Below are positions 6,166 to 12,983 of a stretch of DNA of 12,983 nt, piece by piece. A model generated the notes under the pieces. That model was not told where the DNA came from. It ran no database searches and saw only the letters and a list, made by a program, of their open reading frames with translations. Positions within the stretch are counted from its first letter, which is position 1. The number at the start of each line of letters is the position of its first letter. The stretch is from Thermodesulfobacteriaceae bacterium (lineage in GTDB: Bacteria > Desulfobacterota > Dissulfuribacteria > Dissulfuribacterales > UBA3076): contig DTYO01000230.1 of the NCBI GenBank assembly GCA_012961845.1, positions 1 through 12,983 of the forward strand, written 5' to 3'. The position numbers and the translations under genes are program-made.

Positions 6166-8622
6166 ATGAAAACTGGTGATGGATATCCAATCGTTCCTGT
6201 AGAAAAGCTCAGGTGGAGGCTGGATCCGGCTGAACTCCCTTTTGAAACGACCGACGCCCTGGAGCCGCTGAAGGAAATTGTCGGCCAGGAGAGAGGGGTA
6301 GAGGCCTTTCGCTTCGGCATGGCAATGGACAAACCCGGCTACAATGTATTCGTCACCGGCAGACCTGGGTCCGGACGCCTTGATGTGGTCAGAAAACTGC
6401 TGAGAGAGATGTCCGGGGAAGACAAGGCACCGGATGATTTCTGCTATGTGAACAACTTCAAGACCCCGGAGGCCCCCATACTTCTGCGCTTTAGTGCAGG
6501 CTGGGGCAGTGCCTTCAAAAAAGACATGCATGACCTGATTGAAACACTCAGACGGGAAGTTCCCGAGATTTTTGAAAGCCAGGAATATATAAGCCGCAAG
6601 AATGCCATAATGGAGGCCTACAACAAGCGAAGCAGGGAATTTTTCAAATCCCTTGATCAGAAGGTGAAAGACAAGGGATTCGCTCTGGTGACGGTGGAGG
6701 CGGGCCCTGTAGAACGTCCGGAACTCATGCCCATCGTGGATGGTCAGCCAATACCCATGTTGAATCTGGAAGAACTGGTCAACAAGGGAAGGTTTCCCAA
6801 GGACGAATTCGAAGAAATCAAGTCCAGATATGCAGGACTGAAAAAAGACCTGGACCAGATTTTTTTTGAGATCAAAGAGCTGCAGAAAGAAGTCAGGGAA
6901 AAGGGGGAACAGGTGGACCGTCTCATGTTCAAGTCCACGGCAAATCAACACATGACCTCTCTCTTCGAAAAATATAGGGATGAGGCCGTACATAAATATC
7001 TCCACTCGGTCCTGGAAAACCTGTCTGAAAACCTTTCTATTTTCCGGACTCAGGCACAGCCTCACATTCCCGGTCTGCCTCCCGGCATCACCCTGTTTCC
7101 CATTGGCGATCCGTTTCTGCCATACCAGGTGAACCTCCTGGTAGACAATTCGGACCAGAAAAGCCCTCCGGTCATAATCGAGTCCTATCCTACCTACAGG
7201 AATCTGTTTGGTTCCATAGAAAGGGTAGTGGACAACAGAGGGGTGTGGAGGAGTGATTTCAGCAAGATCAAGGCAGGATCCTTTCTGAAGGCAAACGGCG
7301 GGTACCTGGTACTCAACATGCCCGACGTACTTATCGAGCCGGGAGTGTGGCCAGCCCTCAAAAGGGCACTCAAGACCAAGAAAATGGAGATTCAGACTTA
7401 TGATCCGTTTTACTGGTTTACATCCACCGGCCTGAAACCTGAACCCATTGAAATAGATGTCAAGGTGGTGGTTTTGTCGGATGCCGGCATTTACCAGCTG
7501 CTCCGGTATTACGACGAAGATGTTCCGAAAATCTTCAAGGTAAGGGCAGACTTTGACCAGTCGATGGACAGAGACGAGAATGCAGTGAACAATTTCGCCC
7601 AGTTTATCAGGATGAAGACCGAAGAGGAAGGTCTCATGCCCTTTGACAGGTCGGGTGTGGCAGCTGTAGTGGAACATGGAGTCCGCATGACGGGGAGGCA
7701 GGAGAAACTGTCTACCAGTTTCCCTGTGATAGCCGATCTACTGAGAGAAGCCGATTACTGGGCCAGGCGCAAAGGCTCGGATGTCGTCACTGAAACCCAC
7801 GTCGACCTCGCCGTCAAATCCCGAATCCGCCGTTCCAACATGATCGAGGAAAAGATCCAGGAAATGATCGACCGGGGGACCCTGATGATCGACACCGACG
7901 GCGCAGTGATCGGCCAGGTCAACGGCCTCTCCATCTATGTCATCGGGGATTATATGTTTGGAAGACCTACCCGTATTACGGCCAATACGGCCATGGGGAG
8001 AGAAGGGATAATCAGTATAGACAGGGAAACCGAGCTGGCAGGTCCCATTCACAACAAGGGCATTTATATTCTGAGCGGTTATCTCAGGAGAAAATATGCC
8101 CAGAACAAGCCACTTTCAGTAAATGCCAGCATAACCTTTGAACAGTCTTATACAGGTTTGGAAGGAGATAGCGCCTCTTCTGGAGAAATCTACACCATTC
8201 TTTCTAGTCTGGCCGGAATTCCACTCAAACAGGGTATTGCCGTCACAGGCTCCATGAATCAGAAGGGAGAAGTCCAGGCTATCGGTGGTGTCAACGAAAA
8301 AATCGAAGGATTCTATGACTGCTGTGTTCATTCAGGTCTGACAGACAGGCAGGGAGTTATAATTCCCGAAGCCAATGTCAAGGACCTTATGCTCAGAAAG
8401 GACGTGGTCGACGCTGTTTCATCTGGCTCATTTCATGTATGGGCGGTGAAGACCATTGACCAGGGCATGGAAATACTGACAGACATGCAGGCAGGAGAAC
8501 GCATGGAAGATGGAACATTTCCCGAAGGAACCATCAACTTTCTTGTGGACAGTAAACTGGCAGATCTTGCAGAGGGACTCCACAAGTTCGGAAAGGAAGA
8601 GGAGAAAGGCGAAGAAGATTGA
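6166..8622 (+). CDS. Lon-family ATP-dependent protease with AAA_32-type N-terminal module
   Basis: This 818-residue protein belongs to the non-canonical Lon group (LonB/YcbZ-like) and lacks the classical Lon N-terminal LAN domain. Near residues 60-75 is a Walker A-like FVTGRPGSGR with Arg (R71) in place of the usual Lys. A long charged helical region runs from about 140 to 260. A Walker B-like region, GGYLVLNMPDVLIEPGVWPALKRAL, starts at G378. The C-terminal Lon protease domain has GQVNGLSIYVIGDYMFG, the serine motif EGDSASSGE with likely catalytic S671, and IGGVNEKIEGFYD with K712. The Ser-Lys spacing of 41 fits the Lon dyad. It likely degrades damaged or regulatory proteins in the cytoplasm. 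ATG 6166 is preceded by GGAGG at 6153-6157. It follows hsp20 by 40 nt. A patch at 7795-7950 has codon use unlike the rest. Confidence 0.94.
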   Translation: MKTGDGYPIVPVEKLRWRLDPAELPFETTDALEPLKEIVGQERGVEAFRFGMAMDKPGYNVFVTGRPGSGRLDVVRKLLREMSGEDKAPDDFCYVNNFKTPEAPILLRFSAGWGSAFKKDMHDLIETLRREVPEIFESQEYISRKNAIMEAYNKRSREFFKSLDQKVKDKGFALVTVEAGPVERPELMPIVDGQPIPMLNLEELVNKGRFPKDEFEEIKSRYAGLKKDLDQIFFEIKELQKEVREKGEQVDRLMFKSTANQHMTSLFEKYRDEAVHKYLHSVLENLSENLSIFRTQAQPHIPGLPPGITLFPIGDPFLPYQVNLLVDNSDQKSPPVIIESYPTYRNLFGSIERVVDNRGVWRSDFSKIKAGSFLKANGGYLVLNMPDVLIEPGVWPALKRALKTKKMEIQTYDPFYWFTSTGLKPEPIEIDVKVVVLSDAGIYQLLRYYDEDVPKIFKVRADFDQSMDRDENAVNNFAQFIRMKTEEEGLMPFDRSGVAAVVEHGVRMTGRQEKLSTSFPVIADLLREADYWARRKGSDVVTETHVDLAVKSRIRRSNMIEEKIQEMIDRGTLMIDTDGAVIGQVNGLSIYVIGDYMFGRPTRITANTAMGREGIISIDRETELAGPIHNKGIYILSGYLRRKYAQNKPLSVNASITFEQSYTGLEGDSASSGEIYTILSSLAGIPLKQGIAVTGSMNQKGEVQAIGGVNEKIEGFYDCCVHSGLTDRQGVIIPEANVKDLMLRKDVVDAVSSGSFHVWAVKTIDQGMEILTDMQAGERMEDGTFPEGTINFLVDSKLADLAEGLHKFGKEEEKGEED

Positions 8623-8649
8623 GCACGGAATCTGCCGCGGATGCAGCAC

Positions 8650-8680
8650 CCTGCTGGCAGGTACAGACCAGCAGGTTTAT
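8650..8680 (+). terminator. Weak terminator-like hairpin downstream of the Lon-like gene
   Basis: CCTGCTGG (8650-8657) pairs perfectly with CCAGCAGG (8668-8675) around a 10-nt loop and is followed by TTTAT. It lies 27 nt after the protease stop codon. The T-tract is short, so termination by it alone is uncertain. Confidence 0.4.
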
Positions 8681-8700
8681 GCAGGGCGGTTTGCCATGAA

Positions 8701-8745
8701 CCCGGATTATTCGGTTCGCGAGTTTTTTAAAACGAATAATCCGGG
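8701..8745. repeat. 13-bp perfect inverted repeat between convergent genes
   Basis: CCCGGATTATTCG (8701-8713) and CGAATAATCCGGG (8733-8745) are exact reverse complements separated by 19 bases that include a T6 run. It lies between the Lon-like gene (+) and the cytochrome gene (-), about 27 bp before the latter's stop. No T-tract flanks either arm, so it may be a bidirectional transcription barrier or a dispersed repeat unit rather than a classical terminator. Confidence 0.6.
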
Positions 8746-8772
8746 GTAAAGACCCACCTCATAGTGAACCTG

Positions 8773-9069
8773 TCATTCACAGATTTTTTTGATCTCAGGT
8801 GCCTGAACGGTCAGGCATTTCACTAGAGTTTTTTTCTCTTCGGCAGAAAGCCGAGCTCCTTTGCTGATCATCCTGCTCACCGTCCTGTTCCAGGCTTTTT
8901 CATTTTTTTCTCCGAGTTTCTGGCAGATTCTCGCTCTGTAATGGCATTTTTCGCACCTGGCCAGGATCAGCGTCCTGCAGTCATTTTGAGCGAGGCATAC
9001 GCCTGCCCCCCACACGGGAACCATGACTGTCGTCATCAGAAACGCTGTGCTTATGAACACTTTTTTCAT
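8773..9069 (-). CDS. Small periplasmic mono-heme c-type cytochrome
   Basis: This 98-residue precursor has an N-terminal signal peptide (MKK, a hydrophobic stretch to about residue 24, likely cleavage after VCLA at 26). The mature part carries one haem-attachment motif CEKCH at 39-43. It is followed by the class I cytochrome c pattern W60...V64-S-R-M68...G71-A-R-L...E77, in which M68 is the likely sixth iron ligand. Further cysteines are C25, C31, C49, C85 and C97; the last four could form disulfides. The expected role is electron transfer in the periplasm, with partners unknown. An AAAGGAG Shine-Dalgarno sits 8 nt before the ATG. It lies downstream of the AF1514-like gene on the same strand, 112 nt away, so co-transcription is possible. 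The haem motif and signal peptide are seen directly; the specific redox role is not. Confidence 0.82.
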   Translation of the reverse strand: MKKVFISTAFLMTTVMVPVWGAGVCLAQNDCRTLILARCEKCHYRARICQKLGEKNEKAWNRTVSRMISKGARLSAEEKKTLVKCLTVQAPEIKKICE

Positions 9070-9181
9070 TGTTTCTGCTCCTTTATTTATTGCCTGATGC
9101 CGGGATCAGCCTGTGTACTGTCTCGTTTCCTATACAGTGTGACAGTCTCAGGCCATCGGGTCAACTCGGTCTCAGATATAA

Positions 9182-9442
9182 TCATGTAAAGATGAATACG
9201 TATTCTCCGCTGTTGACGGAAATTTTCCGTTGTCCTCCATGGGTTTTTCCGTACTGTTCCCAGCCCGGAGTGTCTCCGAACCGGCACATGATGCCTGAAG
9301 GCGAGAACTGATTTGCTCTCCGGTTGAACCAGGCCATTTCGTCTGTATGCGGATTCATTTTCAGGGCCAGAGTCCTGGCGATGTCCCTGGCCGTATCGAA
9401 GTCCAGGGCCATCCCGTCCACTGTGACAAAAATTTCTTTCAT
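9182..9442 (-). CDS. Small conserved protein resembling the AF1514/DUF5619 family
   Basis: This 86-residue cytoplasmic protein begins MKEIFVTVDGMALDFDTA. It continues with an ARDIARTLAL helix, a central AWFNRRANQFSP segment, a GDTPGWEQYGKTHGG turn region and an end NSGEYVFIFT. The order (beta strand with LDFDTA, helix, AWFxR, PGWExYG, GGxxxxxxNxGEYVFI) matches my recollection of the AF1514-like family found in archaea and sulfate reducers. I could not check this by search. There is no signal peptide or membrane segment. An AAAGGA Shine-Dalgarno lies 7 nt before ATG 9442. The cytochrome gene follows downstream on the same strand. Function is unknown; only the conserved fold-like pattern and the neighbourhood can be described. 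Confidence 0.7.
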   Translation of the reverse strand: MKEIFVTVDGMALDFDTARDIARTLALKMNPHTDEMAWFNRRANQFSPSGIMCRFGDTPGWEQYGKTHGGQRKISVNSGEYVFIFT

Positions 9443-9721
9443 GTTATTTTCCTTTCGGCACTGGCAGATTTTGAAGAATGAGGGTAAATACAGAATTGTT
9501 TGGAACAGCCCTGTCTGTTTAATCTGTTTACAAATTGGAGGATGTCAAGCAGCACTGTTGTATATATTGAAAAAACACGGAATTTCATGTATCTGTTCCA
9601 CGGTCGGACAGCAGGACGAGTGCAGGGAGTACGCCTGCGTGCCATGCTCCCCGGACCTTCAGTGCTGTGTGAGTATATATGATGCTAATGTCAGCAACTT
9701 ACAGAAAGAGAGTTTGTGGCG
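9443..9721. other. Divergent region upstream of tkt with a cysteine-rich open frame
   Basis: These 279 bp separate the AF1514-like gene (-) from tkt (+). No clear promoter hexamers were found. One plus-strand frame is open throughout and runs into tkt in another frame. Between about 9558 and 9680 it would encode a cysteine-rich peptide (ECREYACVPCSPDLQCC). It has no ATG, and GGAGGA at 9537-9542 lies 15 nt from a TTG at 9558. I regard it as unproven. Confidence 0.35.
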
Positions 9722-11737
9722 ATGTCGGAAAAAAATGATCTGGATCAATTGTCTATAAATACTATACGTTTTCTGGCCGTGGATGCAATACAGAAGGCCA
9801 ATTCCGGCCATCCCGGTATGCCCATGGGGGCGGCTCCCATGGCCTATGTGCTGTGGACCCGGTTTCTGAAGCACAATCCTTCAAATCCGTACTGGCCTGA
9901 CAGAGACCGCTTCATATTGTCAGCCGGCCATGGTTCGATGCTCCTTTACAGCCTGTTGCATCTCACGGGATATGAACTGTCTCTGGAAGAAATAAAGAAC
10001 TTCCGGCAGTGGGGCAGCAAGACACCTGGACATCCGGAATACAGCCCGGAAACAGGAATCGAAACTACCACCGGACCTCTTGGCCAGGGATTTGCTACAG
10101 GAGTCGGCATGGCCATTGCCACTCATTTCCTGGCTGCCAGATTCAATATTCCCGGCTACAATATAGTGGACCATCATATCTACGGTATAGTAAGCGACGG
10201 CGACATAATGGAGGGGATAGCCCAGGAGGCTGCGTCTCTTGCAGGACATCTCAGACTAGGGCGTCTGATCTATCTGTATGACGACAATCACATTTCCATA
10301 GAAGGAAATACCGACATCACTTTTACCGAGGACGTCAGAAAGCGGTTTGAGGCATATGAATGGCATGTTCAGCAGGTAAAGGATGGTAATGACCTTGCTG
10401 CCATAGAAAGCGCCATAAGGAATGCCAGGAACGAAAAAGATCGTCCTTCCCTGATATGCGTCAGAACCCACATTGGTTACGGCAGTCCCCACAAGCAGGA
10501 TACCCCGTCCGCACACGGAGAACCGCTGGGGGAAGAAGAAATCCGTCTTACCAAGAAAAACCTGGGCTGGCCTCCGGAACCGGATTTTTTTATACCCGAT
10601 CAGGTCATGGAAGTCTTCAGGAAGGCATTGGATAGAGGGAAAAAACTGGAAGAGGACTGGAACAGGCAGCTCGATCAATATAGGGAGGCAGATGCCGGAC
10701 TCGCCAGGAAGTGGGACGACTGCATCAACGGCAGGCTGCCGGAGGGATGGGACAGCGATATCCCGGTATTCTCTCCTGACGAAAAAGGAAAGGCCACCAG
10801 GGTCGTATCAGGCCAGGTACTCAATGCCATAGCCGGGAAGGTACTCAATCTCATGGGAGGAAGCGCCGATCTAGCGCCTTCCAACAAGACCATGATTTCC
10901 AAAGAAAAAAACTTTCAGCACACAGACTACACCCAGCGCAATATCCATTTTGGAATCAGGGAACATGCAATGGGCGGCATTCTGAACGGCATGTCGCTCC
11001 ACGGGGGGATAATCCCTTATGGCGGAACCTTTCTGATTTTTTCAGATTATATGCGGCCTTCTATCAGGCTGGCTGCTCTCATGGGCATAAAGGTCATATA
11101 CGTCCTGACGCATGACAGCATAGGCTTGGGAGAAGATGGTCCCACCCATCAGCCTGTGGAACAGCTGGCCTCTCTGAGGGCCATGCCCGGCCTGACCGTC
11201 CTTCGACCCGCCGATGCCAACGAAACGGCCGAGGCTTGGAAGCTTGCCATGGATTCGGACAGCGGACCGGTGGTCCTTGCGCTGACCCGCCAGTCAATTC
11301 CCACTCTCGACAGGTCTCAGGTGGCACCTGCGGAGAGATTTTCCAAGGGGGCATATGTGCTCTGGCAGTCAGGTGAAGGGATTCCTGATGTAATATTGAT
11401 CGGAACCGGTTCGGAAGTACAAACTGCCATGGATGCAGGGAGGGAACTGGCCTCTGAAGGCACAAATGTCCGGGTGGTCTCCATGCCGTCTTGGGAACTC
11501 TTTGAAAGGCAGTCCGAAGAATACAGAGATGATGTGCTTCCTTCACAAGTGACTGCACGGATTTCAGTTGAGGCTGGCGTTACCATGGGCTGGGAACGGT
11601 ATGTGGGCAGAAGGGGCCGGGCAATCGGGATTGAGACCTTTGGAGCCAGCGCCCCTGCCGGTGTGTTGTTTGAAAAATACGGCATTACCGCCGACAATGT
11701 GATCATCAAGGCAAAGGAACTGCTCAAAGGGGGATAA
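9722..11737 (+). CDS. tkt: Transketolase
   Basis: This cytoplasmic thiamine-diphosphate enzyme transfers two-carbon ketol units between sugar phosphates in the non-oxidative pentose phosphate pathway. The 671-residue length is normal. Visible landmarks are SGHPG (H30), SAGHGS (H70), TPGHPEYSP (H104), GPLGQG, and the TPP/Mg motif SDGDIMEG through DDN (158-189). Also present are FGIREHAMGGILNG with the catalytic glutamate E414, and THDSIGLGEDGPTHQPVEQLASLR. The C-terminal domain carries LIGTGSEVQTAM. I chose ATG 9722 over the in-frame GTG 9716 because AAAGAGAG (9705-9712) is 9 nt from the ATG and only 3 nt from the GTG. The transaldolase gene starts 4 nt after its TAA stop, so the two form a tight operon. 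No frameshift or missing active-site residue is seen. Confidence 0.96.
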   Translation: MSEKNDLDQLSINTIRFLAVDAIQKANSGHPGMPMGAAPMAYVLWTRFLKHNPSNPYWPDRDRFILSAGHGSMLLYSLLHLTGYELSLEEIKNFRQWGSKTPGHPEYSPETGIETTTGPLGQGFATGVGMAIATHFLAARFNIPGYNIVDHHIYGIVSDGDIMEGIAQEAASLAGHLRLGRLIYLYDDNHISIEGNTDITFTEDVRKRFEAYEWHVQQVKDGNDLAAIESAIRNARNEKDRPSLICVRTHIGYGSPHKQDTPSAHGEPLGEEEIRLTKKNLGWPPEPDFFIPDQVMEVFRKALDRGKKLEEDWNRQLDQYREADAGLARKWDDCINGRLPEGWDSDIPVFSPDEKGKATRVVSGQVLNAIAGKVLNLMGGSADLAPSNKTMISKEKNFQHTDYTQRNIHFGIREHAMGGILNGMSLHGGIIPYGGTFLIFSDYMRPSIRLAALMGIKVIYVLTHDSIGLGEDGPTHQPVEQLASLRAMPGLTVLRPADANETAEAWKLAMDSDSGPVVLALTRQSIPTLDRSQVAPAERFSKGAYVLWQSGEGIPDVILIGTGSEVQTAMDAGRELASEGTNVRVVSMPSWELFERQSEEYRDDVLPSQVTARISVEAGVTMGWERYVGRRGRAIGIETFGASAPAGVLFEKYGITADNVIIKAKELLKGG

Positions 11738-11741
11738 GTTG

Positions 11742-12848
11742 ATGACAAAGATCCAGGAACTTGCAGAACACGGGCAGGCGATTTGGTTTGATTATATTCA
11801 GCGTTCACTCATAGGCTCTGGTGAACTTCAGGGGCTGGTGGACCAGGGCATCAGAGGTGTCACATCGAATCCCTCTATTTTTAAGAAGGCCATAACCGGA
11901 AGCAGCGACTATGATGAAGACATCAGGAGCCTTGCCCGGGATGGAAAGACTGCTGAAGAAATCTACGAGATCCTCACGGTCAATGACATACGCAGCGCCG
12001 CAGATGTTCTCAGGCCTGTATATGACGAGACAGACGGAGCAGACGGATTTGTCAGCCTCGAGGTCAATCCCGGCCTCGCCAACAGTGCCCGAGGCACTAT
12101 TGACGAGGCCACTCACCTGTTCAATACCGTTGGGAGACCGAACTGCATGATAAAGGTACCCGCCACTTCCGCAGGCCCTGAAGCCGTAGAGACACTGATC
12201 AGCAGAGGAGTGAATGTAAATGTCACCCTGATCTTTTCCGTGGGGCACTATGAATCGGTGGCGAAGGCTTATATTGCCGGCTTGGAAAAGGCACGAGACA
12301 CCTGGGGGGCAGTAAAAGCCGCGGCTTCGGTAGCCTCGCTCTTCGTCAGCAGGCTGGATACAGCCGTCGACCGGAAACTGGCTGAACTGGGCCAGACTTC
12401 ACTCATGGGCAAGACCGCTGTTGCAAATGCAAAGGTTGTATACGCAAGGTTCACGGAATTATTCAGCAGCGCCAGGTGGGAGAAACTGGCTGAACAGGGC
12501 GCTAGAGTGCAGAGACCGCTCTGGGCCAGTACGGGAACCAAAAATCCTGATTATCCCGATACACTGTATGTGGATACCCTGATCGGACCTTCCACTGTGA
12601 ACACACTGCCGCCAGCCACGCTCGAGAGTTTCATTGACCACGGCAGTACGGAACCTTCCATAGATAAAGATCTGGACAGGTCGGAGGCTCAGCTAGAAGC
12701 AGTGGCGAAACTGGGCATTGATCTCGATGAGGTGACCAGGAGACTTCAGGACGACGGGGTAGAGGCATTTATCAGATCATACGAAGAGCTGATCCAAAGT
12801 ATAGAGGACAAGAGGAAGGAACTCCTGAAAGGCGGACAAGAAAAATAA
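11742..12848 (+). CDS. tal: Transaldolase
   Basis: This cytoplasmic enzyme moves a dihydroxyacetone unit from sedoheptulose 7-phosphate to glyceraldehyde 3-phosphate. The 368-residue length fits the longer subfamily (type 2, as in actinobacteria and cyanobacteria) rather than the short FSA-like form. Motifs are the N-terminal IWFDYIQRSLI, GIRGVTSNPSIF, VSLEVNPGLA, and the Schiff-base lysine in CMIKVPAT (about K138). NVTLIFSVGHY, VASLFVSRLD and RPLWASTGTKNP with DTLIGPSTVNTLPP follow. ATG 11742 is favoured over TTG 11739, since AAAGGGGGA at the end of tkt provides a Shine-Dalgarno about 8 nt upstream. It is cotranscribed with tkt. No glucose-6-phosphate isomerase domain is fused at the C-terminus, unlike some relatives; the protein ends in a charged Lys/Glu tail. 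Confidence 0.96.
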   Translation: MTKIQELAEHGQAIWFDYIQRSLIGSGELQGLVDQGIRGVTSNPSIFKKAITGSSDYDEDIRSLARDGKTAEEIYEILTVNDIRSAADVLRPVYDETDGADGFVSLEVNPGLANSARGTIDEATHLFNTVGRPNCMIKVPATSAGPEAVETLISRGVNVNVTLIFSVGHYESVAKAYIAGLEKARDTWGAVKAAASVASLFVSRLDTAVDRKLAELGQTSLMGKTAVANAKVVYARFTELFSSARWEKLAEQGARVQRPLWASTGTKNPDYPDTLYVDTLIGPSTVNTLPPATLESFIDHGSTEPSIDKDLDRSEAQLEAVAKLGIDLDEVTRRLQDDGVEAFIRSYEELIQSIEDKRKELLKGGQEK

Positions 12849-12856
12849 CCTCAGAC

Positions 12857-12886
12857 ATATTACTGATATTTCGAGTATTATTTTTT
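12857..12886 (+). terminator. Weak AT-rich terminator candidate after the transaldolase gene
   Basis: ATATTACT (12857-12864) pairs with AGTATTAT (12874-12881) at 7 of 8 positions and runs into a T6 tract ending in G. The stem is AT-rich and weak, so it may be only a partial stop signal. The remaining bases to 12983 contain an open frame that leaves the window (see findings) but no recognisable gene. Confidence 0.3.
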
Positions 12887-12983
12887 GCGTCCAACACGGT
12901 TATGGGTCAGAAGAACAATTTTGAGAGGTATCCCTGAGTACAAAGGTGCTTTCAAAACTGCCGGAAATGTTCAACAGTTGAAG

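Noticed and set aside
6151..7677. A 508-codon open frame on the minus strand opposite the Lon-like gene
   Set aside because: It lies wholly antisense to a well-supported gene with intact motifs, shows no recognisable domain, and has the His/Phe-rich composition typical of an antisense shadow of a charged coding sequence.
11094..11808. Minus-strand open frames opposite the end of tkt
   Set aside because: They overlap an intact, motif-rich transketolase C-terminal region and have no recognisable features.
1..12983. tRNA genes, CRISPR arrays, insertion sequences, phage or toxin-antitoxin genes
   Set aside because: I saw no tRNA-like TTCGA/acceptor pattern, no regularly spaced repeats, no transposase or integrase motifs and no recognisable toxin-antitoxin pair on reading the window by eye.

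Overview
The window is a chromosomal stretch of a Gram-negative bacterium, most likely a member of the Desulfobacterota (former Deltaproteobacteria) or a close relative. This is inferred from the gene mix: an HDOD protein, a DNR-like Crp/Fnr regulator without cysteines, a GAF-PAS histidine kinase, a small periplasmic mono-heme cytochrome, an AF1514-like small protein, and an Hsp20 gene followed by a non-canonical Lon-type protease. No 16S rRNA, tRNA, CRISPR array, insertion sequence or phage gene is visible. GC content looks moderate, with mixed third codon positions.

Layout from left to right. (1) Positions 1-2895 hold a signalling cluster on the minus strand. In transcription order it is a Crp/Fnr-type regulator, an HDOD-domain protein, and a GAF-PAS sensor histidine kinase cut off by the window edge exactly at its phospho-acceptor histidine box. 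(2) A 384-bp divergent region carries a near-perfect palindrome upstream of the regulator gene. On the other side it has a hairpin-rich leader containing a possible 42-codon small ORF that ends 2 nt before the next gene. (3) At 3280-4433 (+) lies a THUMP-domain, RlmL/YpsC-like rRNA methyltransferase gene broken by a -1 frameshift near 4040. It converges with a thioredoxin reductase gene (4438-5382, -), with 4 bp between the stops. (4) Divergent from trxB is a proteostasis pair on the plus strand: small heat-shock protein Hsp20 (5694-6125) and a Lon-family protease with an AAA_32-type ATPase module (6166-8622). (5) Two small minus-strand genes follow: a periplasmic c-type cytochrome (8773-9069) and an AF1514/DUF5619-like protein (9182-9442). 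(6) A tkt-tal pair (transketolase 9722-11737, transaldolase 11742-12848, 4 nt apart) encodes the non-oxidative pentose phosphate branch.

Most genes are familiar families. The points that deserve a second look are the frameshifted methyltransferase with its structured leader and small ORF, the Crp-HDOD-kinase cluster, the GC3-rich patch inside the Lon-like gene, the cytochrome/AF1514-like pair, and a long inverted repeat between the convergent genes at 8701-8745. I did not find a clear-cut new defence, mobile or biosynthetic system.
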